Origin: Gammaproteobacteria bacterium
Lineage (GTDB): Bacteria; Pseudomonadota; Gammaproteobacteria; Xanthomonadales; SZUA-36
Assembly (NCBI GenBank): GCA_021772915.1
Contig: JAJFLB010000012.1
Coordinates: 124,001-188,000 of the forward strand
DNA length: 64,000 nt
Direction: 5' to 3'
The position numbers were made by a program, and so were the translations under genes. Below the pieces are notes generated by a model. That model had not been told where the DNA came from. It did no database searches and saw only the letters and a program-made list of their open reading frames with translations. This document shows positions 31,291 through 41,694 of this stretch, piece after piece; position 1 is the first letter of the stretch, and each line of letters starts with the position of its first letter.

Positions 31291-32907
31291 TCAATTGCCG
31301 GCCGCTACGCCGCCGTAAGCGACACCCGACAGCTGGGCCATATCGGCCTTGTAAGTGGTTAAATCGTCAAGTGAAAATTCGCTCAGGTGCCGGTGACCGG
31401 ACGCACGTGCCAGTACAGTCATCAATTCCACTGTGGCGTCAAAAAACCGTGCCAACCGTTGTGCGGCAATATCAACCGGCAAACGTGCACGCAGATGTGG
31501 CTTCTGGGTGGCAATACCCACGGGGCAATTATTGGTGTGGCAGGCACGCATACCGAGACATCCAATGGCCTGGATTGCCGCGTTCGACACCGCCACGCCG
31601 TTAGCACCCAGTGCCATGGCTTTGGCGAAGTCAGCGGGGTGCCTTAATCCACCCGTGATGATCAGGGAGATGTCGGAAGCGTCACTGGTGTCCAGATGAC
31701 GTCGTGCCCGTGCCAGGGCCGGCATCGTTGGCACGGAGATGTTGTCTCTGAATATCAATGGTGCGGCGCCGGTACCACCACCGCGGCCGTCCAGAATAAT
31801 GTAGTCAACACCCACTTCAAGAGCCGCATCGATATCTTTTTCAATATGCTGGGCTGACAGCTTAAAACCCACCGGGATGCCACCGGTTCGTTCACGTACT
31901 TCTGCAGTAAAATCACGAAATTGACCCAGGTCGGTCCATTCGGGAAAACGCGCTGGCGATATGGCGGGTTGACCCTCTGGAAGGCCTCGCACGGTGGCAA
32001 TCTTGTCCTTGACTTTATTACCCGGCAGGTGGCCACCGGTACCCGTTTTGGCGCCTTGTCCACCTTTGAAGTGAAAAGCCTGTGTTTTTAGTACTTTATC
32101 CCAGGAAAACCCAAAGCGGGCTGAGGCTAATTCGTAAAAATACTTCGTGTTGGCGGCTTGTTCTTCAGGCAGCATACCGCCTTCGCCAGAGCAAATACCG
32201 GTACCGGCAAGTTCAGCACCCTTGGCCAGTGCCACTTTTGCCTCTTCAGACAATGCGCCAAAACTCATGTCCGACACGAACAGCGGAATATCGAGGTGGA
32301 GTGGTTTCTTGGCCCTGGGACCGATCACGATATCTGTGCCGACCAGCTCATCATCAAGCAATGGCAGCTTGTGGAGTTGTCCAACCACAAACTGCAGGTC
32401 GTCCCATTTTGGCAAGTTATCGCGTGGTACACCCATGGCAGCCGCCGGACCATGATGGCCGACCTTGCTGAGTCCCTCATCCGCGAGTTTGTGGATAAGC
32501 TTTACATGTGGTTCATCTTTTGTGCCGGTAGGATCCTGATAGATTCCCTGGTAGGCATCGCGTTGATAGGGCTGAGGATGCGAGTGAGACCAGCTTGTGA
32601 TTTCATCTTCATCCACCAACACCTGTCCATCTTCCACCCAGGCTTTAAACTTCGATAATGTCTCGCTGTTGTTGTACTCGCTTACACCGGTATCAAGCCG
32701 ATAATCCCAGCCGTGCACGCCACAGATCAGGTTGTCGCCATCGACATGGCCATCTGCCATTAGCGCGCCGCGATGTGCACAGCGACCATACAATACACTG
32801 ACGGAGTCATCCACACGGGTAACGACCAGATCCACATTTGCAACCAGCGCGTGTACCGGTTTTCGATCCTCAAGCTCGTCCCAGCTCTTTAGCACCATTT
32901 TTTTCAT
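31291..32907 (-). CDS. Rieske [2Fe-2S] - glutamate synthase (FMN-binding domain) fusion
   Basis: RCAHRGALMADG...LICGVHGWDY Rieske pair; then GltS-type domain (GEGGMLPEEQAANTKYFYELASARFGFSW, KGGQGAKTGTGGHLPGNKV, ILDGRGGGTGAAP, ACHTNNCPVGIATQ). Confidence 0.9.
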   Translation of the reverse strand: MKKMVLKSWDELEDRKPVHALVANVDLVVTRVDDSVSVLYGRCAHRGALMADGHVDGDNLICGVHGWDYRLDTGVSEYNNSETLSKFKAWVEDGQVLVDEDEITSWSHSHPQPYQRDAYQGIYQDPTGTKDEPHVKLIHKLADEGLSKVGHHGPAAAMGVPRDNLPKWDDLQFVVGQLHKLPLLDDELVGTDIVIGPRAKKPLHLDIPLFVSDMSFGALSEEAKVALAKGAELAGTGICSGEGGMLPEEQAANTKYFYELASARFGFSWDKVLKTQAFHFKGGQGAKTGTGGHLPGNKVKDKIATVRGLPEGQPAISPARFPEWTDLGQFRDFTAEVRERTGGIPVGFKLSAQHIEKDIDAALEVGVDYIILDGRGGGTGAAPLIFRDNISVPTMPALARARRHLDTSDASDISLIITGGLRHPADFAKAMALGANGVAVSNAAIQAIGCLGMRACHTNNCPVGIATQKPHLRARLPVDIAAQRLARFFDATVELMTVLARASGHRHLSEFSLDDLTTYKADMAQLSGVAYGGVAAGN

Positions 32908-32944
32908 ATCTACTTTATCCTGTTTCAGTCTTATTAATGATGGT

Positions 32945-34198
32945 TTAACCATCACGCAAGGGCAAATCGGCAACTGACTCATTTTCTTCGCATTGACCCA
33001 TACGTGCCGTCAGGCGGCCATAGAGAGCGGCAAACGGTGCGGCGCTCACACCGTGCAACACGATACTCAAGGCAACCGTGATGACAGTGATCGAAAGTAG
33101 TTCTCCACGGTGTGGTAAGTCTGTCTCTTCAAGAATTAACAGTACAAACAGGATGGAGGCAAGACCACGTGGACCGAACCATCCCAGAAACAAAACGGTT
33201 GGTGTTCGTACTTTGGTGCCCAACAAAGACAGTCCAATGGGAATCATGCGAATCACCGTCAAGCTCAATACTGCATATAGAAAGACTGCAGGTGTTAGGT
33301 GTTCGAGACCCTCAGGCAACAAAGCCGCACCGAACACCAGGAAGGTGATGAGCATCAGTAGTTGCCCTTCGGTCTCCATGAACTCAAACAAAAACTTGCA
33401 GGGATTGCGAATGCTATTTCCAAACACCATGCCACCGATAAAAGCGGCGATAAAACCGTTGCCACCGACGAGTTCTGCCATTACGTAAGTGAAAACTGCC
33501 AATGAAAGAATGCCAATACCTTGAAATGACAAATTTGCCCAGCCACGTTCGGCTGCCGTATCAAGCAGGCGTCCGCCAATAAAACCGACAGCCACCCCAA
33601 TCAGTGGCCCGAGGGTCAGTTGTAACACACCGAAACGAATCCATTCTCCCGCACCTGATGCGCTGTGTTCGGCACTGGCGAGGGCAGCAAAGAGTAAAAC
33701 TGCGGGTAAGGCAATACCGTCATTGAGACCACTCTCTACATTGATCGCTTGTCGAATTCGAACCGGTACCGCTTTTGCCGAAACCACCGCCTGTCCGAGT
33801 GCCGCATCCGTGGGAGCCAGCAAAGCTGCCAGCAAGGCAACTTCCCAAAATAGAAAGGATGGGAATAATTGGGCGGCGACCAAGGTTCCGACCACAATCG
33901 CCAGTGGCAAGCCAATGAGCAGCATCCGGACCGGTAAATTGTGATCCTGACGCAGGGTTTTAAGATCAAGACGGGCAGCGTCGGTGAACAACACAATGAT
34001 CAATGTAAACTCTGCGATAACATGAATTGCAGAGTGCCCGGGGTCAACGTTTGCGATGTCCAACCCGCCCGAACCCACTACAAATCCAAGCATGGTAAAG
34101 ACCAGAGGGGCCGAAATAATCGTCGTTTGTAAGCGACCTGATATGAGCGCGAATAATAATAATGCGCCAGTGACAAGGGCGAGCGACAGCAAATCCAT
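32945..34198 (-). CDS. Cation:proton antiporter (CPA1/NhaP-like)
   Basis: Multi-TM; LLAPTDAALGQAVVSAKAVPVRIRQAINVESGLNDGIALP motif. Confidence 0.9.
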   Translation of the reverse strand: MDLLSLALVTGALLLFALISGRLQTTIISAPLVFTMLGFVVGSGGLDIANVDPGHSAIHVIAEFTLIIVLFTDAARLDLKTLRQDHNLPVRMLLIGLPLAIVVGTLVAAQLFPSFLFWEVALLAALLAPTDAALGQAVVSAKAVPVRIRQAINVESGLNDGIALPAVLLFAALASAEHSASGAGEWIRFGVLQLTLGPLIGVAVGFIGGRLLDTAAERGWANLSFQGIGILSLAVFTYVMAELVGGNGFIAAFIGGMVFGNSIRNPCKFLFEFMETEGQLLMLITFLVFGAALLPEGLEHLTPAVFLYAVLSLTVIRMIPIGLSLLGTKVRTPTVLFLGWFGPRGLASILFVLLILEETDLPHRGELLSITVITVALSIVLHGVSAAPFAALYGRLTARMGQCEENESVADLPLRDG

Positions 34199-34803
34199 TA
34201 TTGGCTCCGAGTATTGGACGCATTATTGAGCGCCACGGCTATGTCCTGACTAAACTGCCCAACGACCCGGCTCATGGCAGCTACGGTGGACAGTGTGTCG
34301 GTACGGCTTCGGGCATCAGAGTAACGTGTTTTGCTTAGCAATATTGGTTTTCCCCCAGCATCATGTATTGTCCAGGACGTGTTGAGCACAACTTCGCCGC
34401 CGGGTTCAGTCCCAAAAGCGATGATGCGCACACTCACACTGTAGTCGAGCAGCAGTCTGGAACTCACTGGATAGGCCATCACACGCTCTGACGGGATGAG
34501 TCTTGACAGGTTTTCAGTCAGAACTGCGGTGATGCTGTCATCCAAGGGCTCTGCCCAACGGTCAAACTCGGCTGTATGAACCCGATAGCGCTCATCGTGT
34601 GTCAGGATCTCCTTACGGTTGAGATATTCGGGTACCGCGATCGGTCCGACAGCAACAGTCAGTTGCGTGTCGCTGCTTGCATTGCTTGCAATGGGCAATG
34701 GTTCGAGCAGATACAAACGCGTTGCTGGCGAAGTCGCACAAGCACTCAATATACCGTTCACCAAAATACCAAATAAAACAGAATAGTGTTTTTGTATCTT
34801 CAT
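34198..34803 (-). CDS. ABC-type transport auxiliary lipoprotein (PqiC-like)
   Basis: Lipobox-like ILSACATSP; LYLLEP..., VGPIAVPEYLNRKEILT; adjacent to MlaD-type gene. Confidence 0.85.
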   Translation of the reverse strand: MKIQKHYSVLFGILVNGILSACATSPATRLYLLEPLPIASNASSDTQLTVAVGPIAVPEYLNRKEILTHDERYRVHTAEFDRWAEPLDDSITAVLTENLSRLIPSERVMAYPVSSRLLLDYSVSVRIIAFGTEPGGEVVLNTSWTIHDAGGKPILLSKTRYSDARSRTDTLSTVAAMSRVVGQFSQDIAVALNNASNTRSQ

Positions 34804-35762
34804 GGTGTTGTCTTACCTCTAAGCAAGGATTCCGGGTGTTCTTCGATATGGTCAGCGAGATTCCTTACCGATTGCGCAGCACGACCCAATTCACGCAAGG
34901 TGGTCAGTAACTCATGGCTTAACGGGTCGTCCAGGCCTAAACGCTGTTGCACCACTTGCAATAAGCTCTCGAATTCGCCCAGGGTGTTATTGACCCTTAC
35001 CAGGGTTTCATCGGTAAGCACTTTCGTCAGTGTTGCAACTGAGTTCTGCGTAGTTGACAAGGTCTGACGCACTTCATCGGTGACCGCTTTAAGGTCATGG
35101 TTTAAGTATTGTCGTAGATCAAGGAAGGTGGTATCCGCATCTGTGAGCAGCGGCGCCAAGGCCAGCAGTGCCTTATCGATTTCCGGGTTGCGTAGCAGGT
35201 CTTCGGCCGCCGCCAAGGCACCTGCGGCGCGAACCAGAACATCTTCTAATGGCAAATCCGAGAGCTTGTTGATGAACTCGTCAAGTCCTGACTCAATCGT
35301 CGGCATCTCAGGGTATTCATCAGTTTCACCACCGAGTGTGCGGATCGGTGCGTCGGGATAAAAATCCAAACTGACATACAACTGTCCTGTCAGCAGGCTT
35401 GTCGACTTAAGACTGGCGCGCATACCGTTTTTAAGGAGCAATGGGAAAAGTGTATATTCACCTTCCTCGACGATGGCGTTTTCAAGGGTTTCCGGAAGGA
35501 ACTCTATGGTCAGGCGAGGCAGCATGTTGCCGGTTTTAGGATCGTATACACCGTTGATTTGGGTTACTTTGCCGACCGGAATACCACGGAAACGAACCGC
35601 TGCACCAATATTGAGACCATTGACCGACTGTTGAAAGTACGCCACGAATTGACGTTTGGGTGTGAACAGATCCTGACTGGAAAACAACACCAGTGCCGCG
35701 ACCAACAGTATAATACCGCCGATCACAAATACACCGATGAGTTTTGGGTTGGCGTCTTTCAT
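34800..35762 (-). CDS. MlaD/MCE family protein
   Basis: Single N-terminal TM, VAYFQQSVNGLNIGAAVRFRGIPVGKVTQI MCE domain. Confidence 0.9.
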   Translation of the reverse strand: MKDANPKLIGVFVIGGIILLVAALVLFSSQDLFTPKRQFVAYFQQSVNGLNIGAAVRFRGIPVGKVTQINGVYDPKTGNMLPRLTIEFLPETLENAIVEEGEYTLFPLLLKNGMRASLKSTSLLTGQLYVSLDFYPDAPIRTLGGETDEYPEMPTIESGLDEFINKLSDLPLEDVLVRAAGALAAAEDLLRNPEIDKALLALAPLLTDADTTFLDLRQYLNHDLKAVTDEVRQTLSTTQNSVATLTKVLTDETLVRVNNTLGEFESLLQVVQQRLGLDDPLSHELLTTLRELGRAAQSVRNLADHIEEHPESLLRGKTTP

Positions 35763-36544
35763 GAGTTTATTCCTGTAGTTGTCTGATGACCGCTACTACG
35801 CGCCAGAAATTCACCTACTTTTGCACTCGGTGGCTGGTCTCGCAGTTTCCTGGGGTCGCCGAGCGCCGTTTGTGTCCTGGCTTCTGCATCCACGAAGACC
35901 GCGTTGTCGGCAATCGCAAAAATACTGGCCAACTCATGGGTTACAACCACAATGGTCGTACCCAGGCTGTCACGCAGCTCAAGGATTAGGTCGTCCAGGC
36001 GTTTTGAGCTGATGGGATCGAGTCCGGCCGAGGGTTCATCAAAAAAAAGAATATCCGGATCAAGCGCCATTGCCCGGGCAAGGCCTGCACGTTTACGCAT
36101 GCCACCGCTGATCTCGGCCGGGAGGTAATCTTCAAAGCCGGACAACCCTACCAAGGCAAGCTTGAAGGACACCAGATCGGCCACCTCCGCCTGACTATAG
36201 TCGGTGTATTCAGTCAACGGCAAGGCAACGTTTTGTGCCAGCGTCATGGAACTCCAAAGCGCACCATTTTGATACAAAACCCCAAACCGGCGAGCGAAGT
36301 GTCTGCGCTCCTCCGCATTAAGGTCCCAGAAACTGGTATCACCGTACAGAATCCGGCCATGGTTTGGTCGTTGCAAGCCAATCAGATGTCGTAATAGGGT
36401 GCTTTTACCACTGCCGCTATCACCCATGATGATGAAAACCTCACCTGCTTGAACGATGAAGTTCAAATCACGCTGGATGACAAAGTCGCCGTACGCCATC
36501 TCGAGGTGGTCAACCGTAATGGTGCTCTTGCTGATTGTCGCCAT
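35759..36544 (-). CDS. MCE-transport ABC ATPase (MlaF-like)
   Basis: Walker A GDSGSGKSTLLRHLIG; EISGGMRKRAGLARAMALDPDILFFDEPSAGLDP. Start at MATISKSTI. Confidence 0.92.
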   Translation of the reverse strand: MATISKSTITVDHLEMAYGDFVIQRDLNFIVQAGEVFIIMGDSGSGKSTLLRHLIGLQRPNHGRILYGDTSFWDLNAEERRHFARRFGVLYQNGALWSSMTLAQNVALPLTEYTDYSQAEVADLVSFKLALVGLSGFEDYLPAEISGGMRKRAGLARAMALDPDILFFDEPSAGLDPISSKRLDDLILELRDSLGTTIVVVTHELASIFAIADNAVFVDAEARTQTALGDPRKLRDQPPSAKVGEFLARSSGHQTTTGINS

Positions 36545-37716
36545 CAGATTCTTAGCAGGTTGGTCAAAACAGCGAAAATGGCCGTCATCACGATAATGGC
36601 AATGATACCGCTGACAACTGCGTTGGTGGCTGCATTCCCCACGGCGGATGCACTGCGGCCGCTTTGGATGCCATGCATACAACCGGTCACAGCAACCATG
36701 ATGCCAAAGATACTGCCTTTGACGACACCCAGCGCAATGTCGCTCAAGTCTATGGCCTGTCGGGTTTGCTGGATGTACTCTGTGGTGCTCAAATCCAATA
36801 CCCCGACACCCACCAGGTAACCGCCGAAGATACCCAATGCGTCTGCGTACAACACCAGTAACGGGAACATTAATGCCAGTGCCAGCATCCTTGGCAAGAC
36901 GAGGAATTCCATGGGGGAAAACCCAAATGTCTTGAGCGCATCAATTTCCTCATTGACCTGCATTGTGCCCAGTTGTGCAGCATAGGCAGCACCGGTTCGT
37001 CCGGCCATTACGATTGCGGTCATCATCGGTGCAATCTCACGTGTCTGACCGAGCGCGACCAGGTCTGCTACGTAGATACCGGCACCAAATTGCTGTAGTT
37101 GAACCGCACCCATGAAGCCGAGTATCACGCCCAACAATACATTGATAATGCCGACGATTGGCAGCGCCTGAGGTCCGGTCTCCTGGATAAACACTGCAAT
37201 ATCAGAGCGCAAAAACCGGGCTCTACCCCACATGAAGCGCCAAAGTGTCAACAGGGATTGTCCGAGGAAGTGATTGCTCTCACCCAGCGCACGCGTGATT
37301 TGAAGGGTCGATTGACCAATAAGCAGCAGCATGGATGATGGCGTGGGTGCTGGGCGACGCTCGCCTCGCGGTGGAACGGCCTCCGACATGACAAGTAAGC
37401 CACGTATGCCCTCAGGCAGGCTCTGCAAATCCGTGACCAGGTTCAGTTTCCTGGCCAACCTGAGCACTGCGGCCACAGCGACCAGTACCCTGCCATCCCA
37501 GACCGTCAGTGCTTCACCACGGAACGTGATCCGGTCAAGCGTCAGATGTGGGTCTTTAGTTTCGCATACCAGGTAATCTACGGCATCTACCAGATTCTGG
37601 TCGGTTGATTTGCGCGCTGTCCAATCGCCGCGAAGTGTAATCGTAAGCGTGCCGTTATGTGGTCCTGACAACTCAAATTTACCTGCTTGTTGCTGGATTG
37701 CTGGGACGGTGGTCAT
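36544..37716 (-). CDS. MCE-transport permease with N-terminal STAS-like domain (MlaE-like)
   Basis: MlaE family GRTGAAYAAQLGTMQVNEEIDALKTFGFSPMEFLVLPRMLAL; start at MTTVPAIQQ. Confidence 0.9.
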   Translation of the reverse strand: MTTVPAIQQQAGKFELSGPHNGTLTITLRGDWTARKSTDQNLVDAVDYLVCETKDPHLTLDRITFRGEALTVWDGRVLVAVAAVLRLARKLNLVTDLQSLPEGIRGLLVMSEAVPPRGERRPAPTPSSMLLLIGQSTLQITRALGESNHFLGQSLLTLWRFMWGRARFLRSDIAVFIQETGPQALPIVGIINVLLGVILGFMGAVQLQQFGAGIYVADLVALGQTREIAPMMTAIVMAGRTGAAYAAQLGTMQVNEEIDALKTFGFSPMEFLVLPRMLALALMFPLLVLYADALGIFGGYLVGVGVLDLSTTEYIQQTRQAIDLSDIALGVVKGSIFGIMVAVTGCMHGIQSGRSASAVGNAATNAVVSGIIAIIVMTAIFAVLTNLLRI

Positions 37717-37920
37717 AGATTTTTTGGGTTGCCCCACCGGCCCGCATATTTCACCACGGCGGATGCCGCCTCTGATATAGAGCCCATGTTCCCTCCCAAG
37801 TGGACTACGATGAATGCACCACCAATTGCATTGCATAGATGATGACCTGGTTTGTTTGGTTACACCGAAATCAAAATAAGTTTTGGGTGGTACGGTCGAA
37901 ATGAATATACAGATTAATAA

Positions 37921-38664
37921 TTACCACAGGCGGAGCACGTCGGCGGACGAAAAAATGGGTCTGATTTTAAAACCAAGGGCGAGTCGACTGTAGAGTTCCG
38001 GCGGCACACCAATATCAGCAAGATAAAGCTCACCAACCTGCGCATCAATGCCGGTTGCCCGTAATCCTTCCTTTGGCAGGGCCAGGCACATGGTTGCGCT
38101 GGCATTGATCGAAGAATCAAACACGGTGCCAGTGGTGGCGTTGACCCCGGATGGCACGTCGAGCGCCAGGATGGGACTCTTTTTGGTATTGGACCATTCA
38201 ATCAACTGGCGAACCAGACCATGGGGTGCGCCGTCAAGACTGTAGCCGACTAAGCCATCAATGATGAGATCAGGTCTGCGACCCGAGTGCGGCAGTATGG
38301 GTTGTGCAAACCACTCAACACCCATTCGAATGAGAATCTCGAGCTGGTGGGCCGCCACCGACGTCATCTGCTTGGGAGCCTGAGCCAGTAAGACCTGTAC
38401 TTTGGCACCCCAGTTGTGCAGGCGCCGTGCCGCCACCAGGGACCCGCCACCGTTGCCACCTTTGCCCGCCATGACCGTGATGTGCTTGCCGGTGGGGCTG
38501 CCATTCAGGAAGCGTTCTCTGGCCAGGGTGGCGAGACAATGTCCGGCGTTTTCCATCATCTGTATCAAAACGATGTGGTATTCCACCATCATCGTACGAT
38601 CTACTTCAATCATCTGTGCAGCGTTGAGAGAGGGAATATCTTCTTCCAGGGTCGGAATGTTCAT
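37921..38664 (-). CDS. NAD(P)H-hydrate epimerase (YjeF_N)
   Basis: MIEVDRTMMVEYHIVLIQMMENAGHCLATLAR; VMAGKGGNGGGSLVAARRLHNWGA; DVPSGVNATTG. Confidence 0.88.
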   Translation of the reverse strand: MNIPTLEEDIPSLNAAQMIEVDRTMMVEYHIVLIQMMENAGHCLATLARERFLNGSPTGKHITVMAGKGGNGGGSLVAARRLHNWGAKVQVLLAQAPKQMTSVAAHQLEILIRMGVEWFAQPILPHSGRRPDLIIDGLVGYSLDGAPHGLVRQLIEWSNTKKSPILALDVPSGVNATTGTVFDSSINASATMCLALPKEGLRATGIDAQVGELYLADIGVPPELYSRLALGFKIRPIFSSADVLRLW

Positions 38665-38959
38665 CTGTGTCTTCCTTCAATGCCCATGAATGTGTTCTTA
38701 ATCATCAAACATCAAGAGGGCATCCTTAGCTTTGGTGGACCCTTTTGGATGGTTCGGGCAAATCGTTGGACCGATCCCGCTTGCTCCCCGGAATTCCTAA
38801 AGCTCAACTTACAGGTTACAATGCCGGGGCTGTTCTCGTAGATGTCCCTGACTGCCAATTGGTTACATCACAAAGGGAGTCTCGGGAAAGGGCGGAGGTC
38901 TTTATGCGCTCACCGGCTTGCCCAAATCAAAGCGGTTACGCGAATTCGATGAGTCTTGA

Positions 38960-39565
38960 ATGCCAACAAAAAGTCCAAAATCTGAACCCGGTTTGTCGAC
39001 GCCACCCCCGAATCATGAGGCGCTTGAAGCGGAGGTACTGGTACGCGATAACATCAGCTGGATGCTCGCACTGGCGCAACGCATATTACGTGATCAGGCA
39101 CTGGCGGAGGATGCTGTCCAAAACGCATTTATTGCGGGCTTGCGTGGTTTGCCCACCTTTGAAGGTCGTTCAAGTGTAAAAACCTGGCTGCATCGAATAA
39201 CCGTTAACGAGTGCTTGATGAAATTGCGTAAGCAGAAGCAACTCAACGAAAAACCCATTGACGAATATTTGCCTGAATTTGATCGCCATAACTGCCGTAT
39301 TGAAGCACCCTGGCCAGTGCTTTCACGTGCAGAAGATTTTTTGGAAAGTGAACGCACGCGAGCGCTGGTTGCCGAGAAAATTTCTGTCTTGCCCGGCACC
39401 TACCGTATCGTTTTGCAACTGCGCGACATCGAAGGATATAGCACTGATGAGGTTGCTGAGTTATTAGAAATTTCTCCCGGCAACGTCAAAGTCAGATTGC
39501 ATCGGGCTCGTGCAGCGCTCAAAAAGCTTCTCGAACCGGTTCTTCGAGGTGAGGTGCACCGATGA
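38960..39565 (+). CDS. ECF-type RNA polymerase sigma factor
   Basis: Sigma region 2 (AQRILRDQALAEDAVQNAFIAGL) and region 4 (LRDIEGYSTDEVAELLEISPGNVKVRLHRARAAL). Confidence 0.92.
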   Translation: MPTKSPKSEPGLSTPPPNHEALEAEVLVRDNISWMLALAQRILRDQALAEDAVQNAFIAGLRGLPTFEGRSSVKTWLHRITVNECLMKLRKQKQLNEKPIDEYLPEFDRHNCRIEAPWPVLSRAEDFLESERTRALVAEKISVLPGTYRIVLQLRDIEGYSTDEVAELLEISPGNVKVRLHRARAALKKLLEPVLRGEVHR

Positions 39566-39873
39566 AGTATTTACACAGATCAGGGGTTCGGGGCTGGATT
39601 AAGGGCGTGCTTTTTAGGGGTATGCCGGGCATGATCAATTGCGTAGAATTTGAAGAATTCGTCTTGAGCTATCTGGACGGTGAGTTGCCGGCTCGACAGT
39701 TGAAAGTGTTTGAGCGGCATATGCGGTTATGCCGTGAGTGTCGTGAATACCTCGCTGCCTATCGCTTATCCTCAGAACTCAGTTGTGCTGTGTTAGGCAC
39801 CCCCCAAGAATCAGTACCCGAGGATGTGCCTGAGGATCTGATAAAAGCGATCCTCGACGCACGTCAGTATTAA
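39562..39873 (+). CDS. Zinc-finger anti-sigma factor
   Basis: Overlaps sigma gene by 4 nt; HMRLCRECREYLAAY zf-HC2-like motif. Start may be the internal Met MPGMINCVEF. Confidence 0.8.
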   Translation: MKYLHRSGVRGWIKGVLFRGMPGMINCVEFEEFVLSYLDGELPARQLKVFERHMRLCRECREYLAAYRLSSELSCAVLGTPQESVPEDVPEDLIKAILDARQY

Positions 39874-40149
39874 CGGCTATTTGGGGTGTAAAAGATTTAG
39901 ACAGCACACGCGCATGGACTGCCCTGAACTGGGAAGGCGGACAGACGATCATGTGCCGAAAACACCGCATGCTCATAACCCGACTGTTCGGTTTATACGC
40001 TGATATTCTTGACCTGGAAATGGCAGCGCACCGGAATCGGTCGCACGAACACAAGTGTTAAGCCCCTGATCAGTAAAGCCTTAACGGTTGGCCATCGACT
40101 CAGGGTTGCGTTGCCTTTTTACCATTTACCCCTATTTCTCTTAAGTCAT

Positions 40150-40277
40150 TGATTCAAAAACCATATGATTTTGAGCCAAAAACTTTGGGTGAACATGTGA
40201 GAAAAAAGCGTCTCAATATGGGACTCATGCAGAAACAGGTTGCTGAGCGACTTGGTGTTAACACCTGGACCATCCTT
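40150..40277 (+). pseudogene. XRE-type HTH fragment
   Basis: Open reading stretch SLIQKPYDFEPKTLGEHVRKKRLNMGLMQKQVAERLGVNTWTIL, truncated; related to the HTH fragments at 42968 and 53250. Confidence 0.65.
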
Positions 40278-40333
40278 GGGGTGCTATGGTCGCTTTTCGT
40301 CCAACAGCAGACGGTCAAATAAGCCTCATCAAC

Positions 40334-40825
40334 TTAGGCGGCCGCGCTCTGAATGAGGCCTACGGTGTACAGCAATGCTGCCGCCATTGCAGCTACCGTC
40401 CGAACGTGGTTCCACATTGTCCACCGGTCCAGGTAGTGCATCCATAACTTGACGGCTTCGGGATCCGTCGCTGACGCAGTGGCCAACTGGTCGTTCAATG
40501 GGACATTACCGAATATCGTAACGAGAAAGGTGCCGACAAAGTAGAAGATCGCCCCTCCGATCAGGAACATCATCGAAGGGTGGTTGCGGCTTACCAGCAC
40601 CAGAACAACCACTGCGACCGATAACACTGCAGTGCCCATAAATGCGCCCAGGAACGAGGGGTTGACAACGACGACATTGATGGACTGCATCGCGGCGATG
40701 CCCTCTGAGGAAGTCAAGCGCGCGAGTGATTTCATGACGAAACTCGAAAAGGCGAAGAACACACCACCGATCAATGCAGATCCCAGCAGGGCCAGTACGC
40801 CGGCCACCGTAGTGATAGCGTTCAT
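40334..40825 (-). CDS. DUF1772 (anthrone oxygenase-like) membrane protein
   Basis: Four-TM protein MNAITTVAGVLALLGSALIGGVFFAFSSFVMKSL ... FGNVPLNDQLA ... WTMWNHVRTVAA; start at internal Met. Confidence 0.8.
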   Translation of the reverse strand: MNAITTVAGVLALLGSALIGGVFFAFSSFVMKSLARLTSSEGIAAMQSINVVVVNPSFLGAFMGTAVLSVAVVVLVLVSRNHPSMMFLIGGAIFYFVGTFLVTIFGNVPLNDQLATASATDPEAVKLWMHYLDRWTMWNHVRTVAAMAAALLYTVGLIQSAAA

Positions 40826-41694
40826 GCCGCCACCTCGTTGACGGCCGCCCTCCAGATGCCACGAGCTGCGATGCGCCCCGCATAATCGGCGAAGTCGATC
40901 GGCTCCCGCCCCAATGCGCGCTGTACGCCGTCGCTCAGATAGGCGTTCCGCCCGTCCAGGACCGTTTCGCACAAATAGTTCAGCAGCCACGCGACGTCGT
41001 CAGGTGCCCCGGATTCGGCGATGGCTGCAGTGAATGCCTCATTTGGGATATCGATGAATTGCACCTCGCGACCGGCGGCGCTAGAGATCTCCTGCGCTAA
41101 CTCGGTGAAGGTCAACATGCGAGGGCCTGTGACTTCGTAGATTTCGTAGGCATGCCCCTCCTCGGTGAGCGCGGCAACCGCAACATCGGCGATGTCATTG
41201 ACGTCGATAAAAGGCTCTGGGACGTCGGCGGCCGGCAGCGTGATCGCGCCACCCAGAACCATGCCGAGGAACTCGCCTTCCGAGAAGTTCTGCATGAACC
41301 AGCTCGCACGAACAACGGTCCACTCGATGCCAGCTTCCTGGATGATCCGCTCACAGGCTTGCGCCTCTTCTTCGCCGCGTCCCGACAACAGCACCAGACG
41401 CTGCACACCCTGCGCTACGGCTTTCTCAGCAAACGCACGAATAGCATCCGTGGCGCCGGGGATCGCCAGATCGGGCGCGTAGGCCACATAGGCTGCGGTC
41501 ACACCTGCAAGGGCTTCACTCCAGGTACTGCGGTCATTCCAATCGAAAGGCAGATCAGCGGACCGCGACGCAATGCGGGTCTCGACACCACGTGCCTGAA
41601 GTTTTTCTGCGACGCGGCGGCCGGTCTTTCCGGTACCGCCCAGTACGAGGGTTATGCCCTCAGCGGTCTTGTTGATGTTCGTTTTGTTGTTCAT
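40822..41694 (-). CDS. NmrA-like NAD(P)-binding oxidoreductase
   Basis: LVLGGTGKTGRRVAEKLQARGVETRIASRS; VRASWFMQNFSEG; ATGA overlap with the DUF1772 gene. Confidence 0.88.
   Translation of the reverse strand: MNNKTNINKTAEGITLVLGGTGKTGRRVAEKLQARGVETRIASRSADLPFDWNDRSTWSEALAGVTAAYVAYAPDLAIPGATDAIRAFAEKAVAQGVQRLVLLSGRGEEEAQACERIIQEAGIEWTVVRASWFMQNFSEGEFLGMVLGGAITLPAADVPEPFIDVNDIADVAVAALTEEGHAYEIYEVTGPRMLTFTELAQEISSAAGREVQFIDIPNEAFTAAIAESGAPDDVAWLLNYLCETVLDGRNAYLSDGVQRALGREPIDFADYAGRIAARGIWRAAVNEVAA

Noticed and set aside
36544-36682. Long upstream extension of the MCE ABC ATPase ORF
   Set aside because: The extension overlaps the permease gene in another frame; the Met at 36544 gives the usual ATGA-type overlap.
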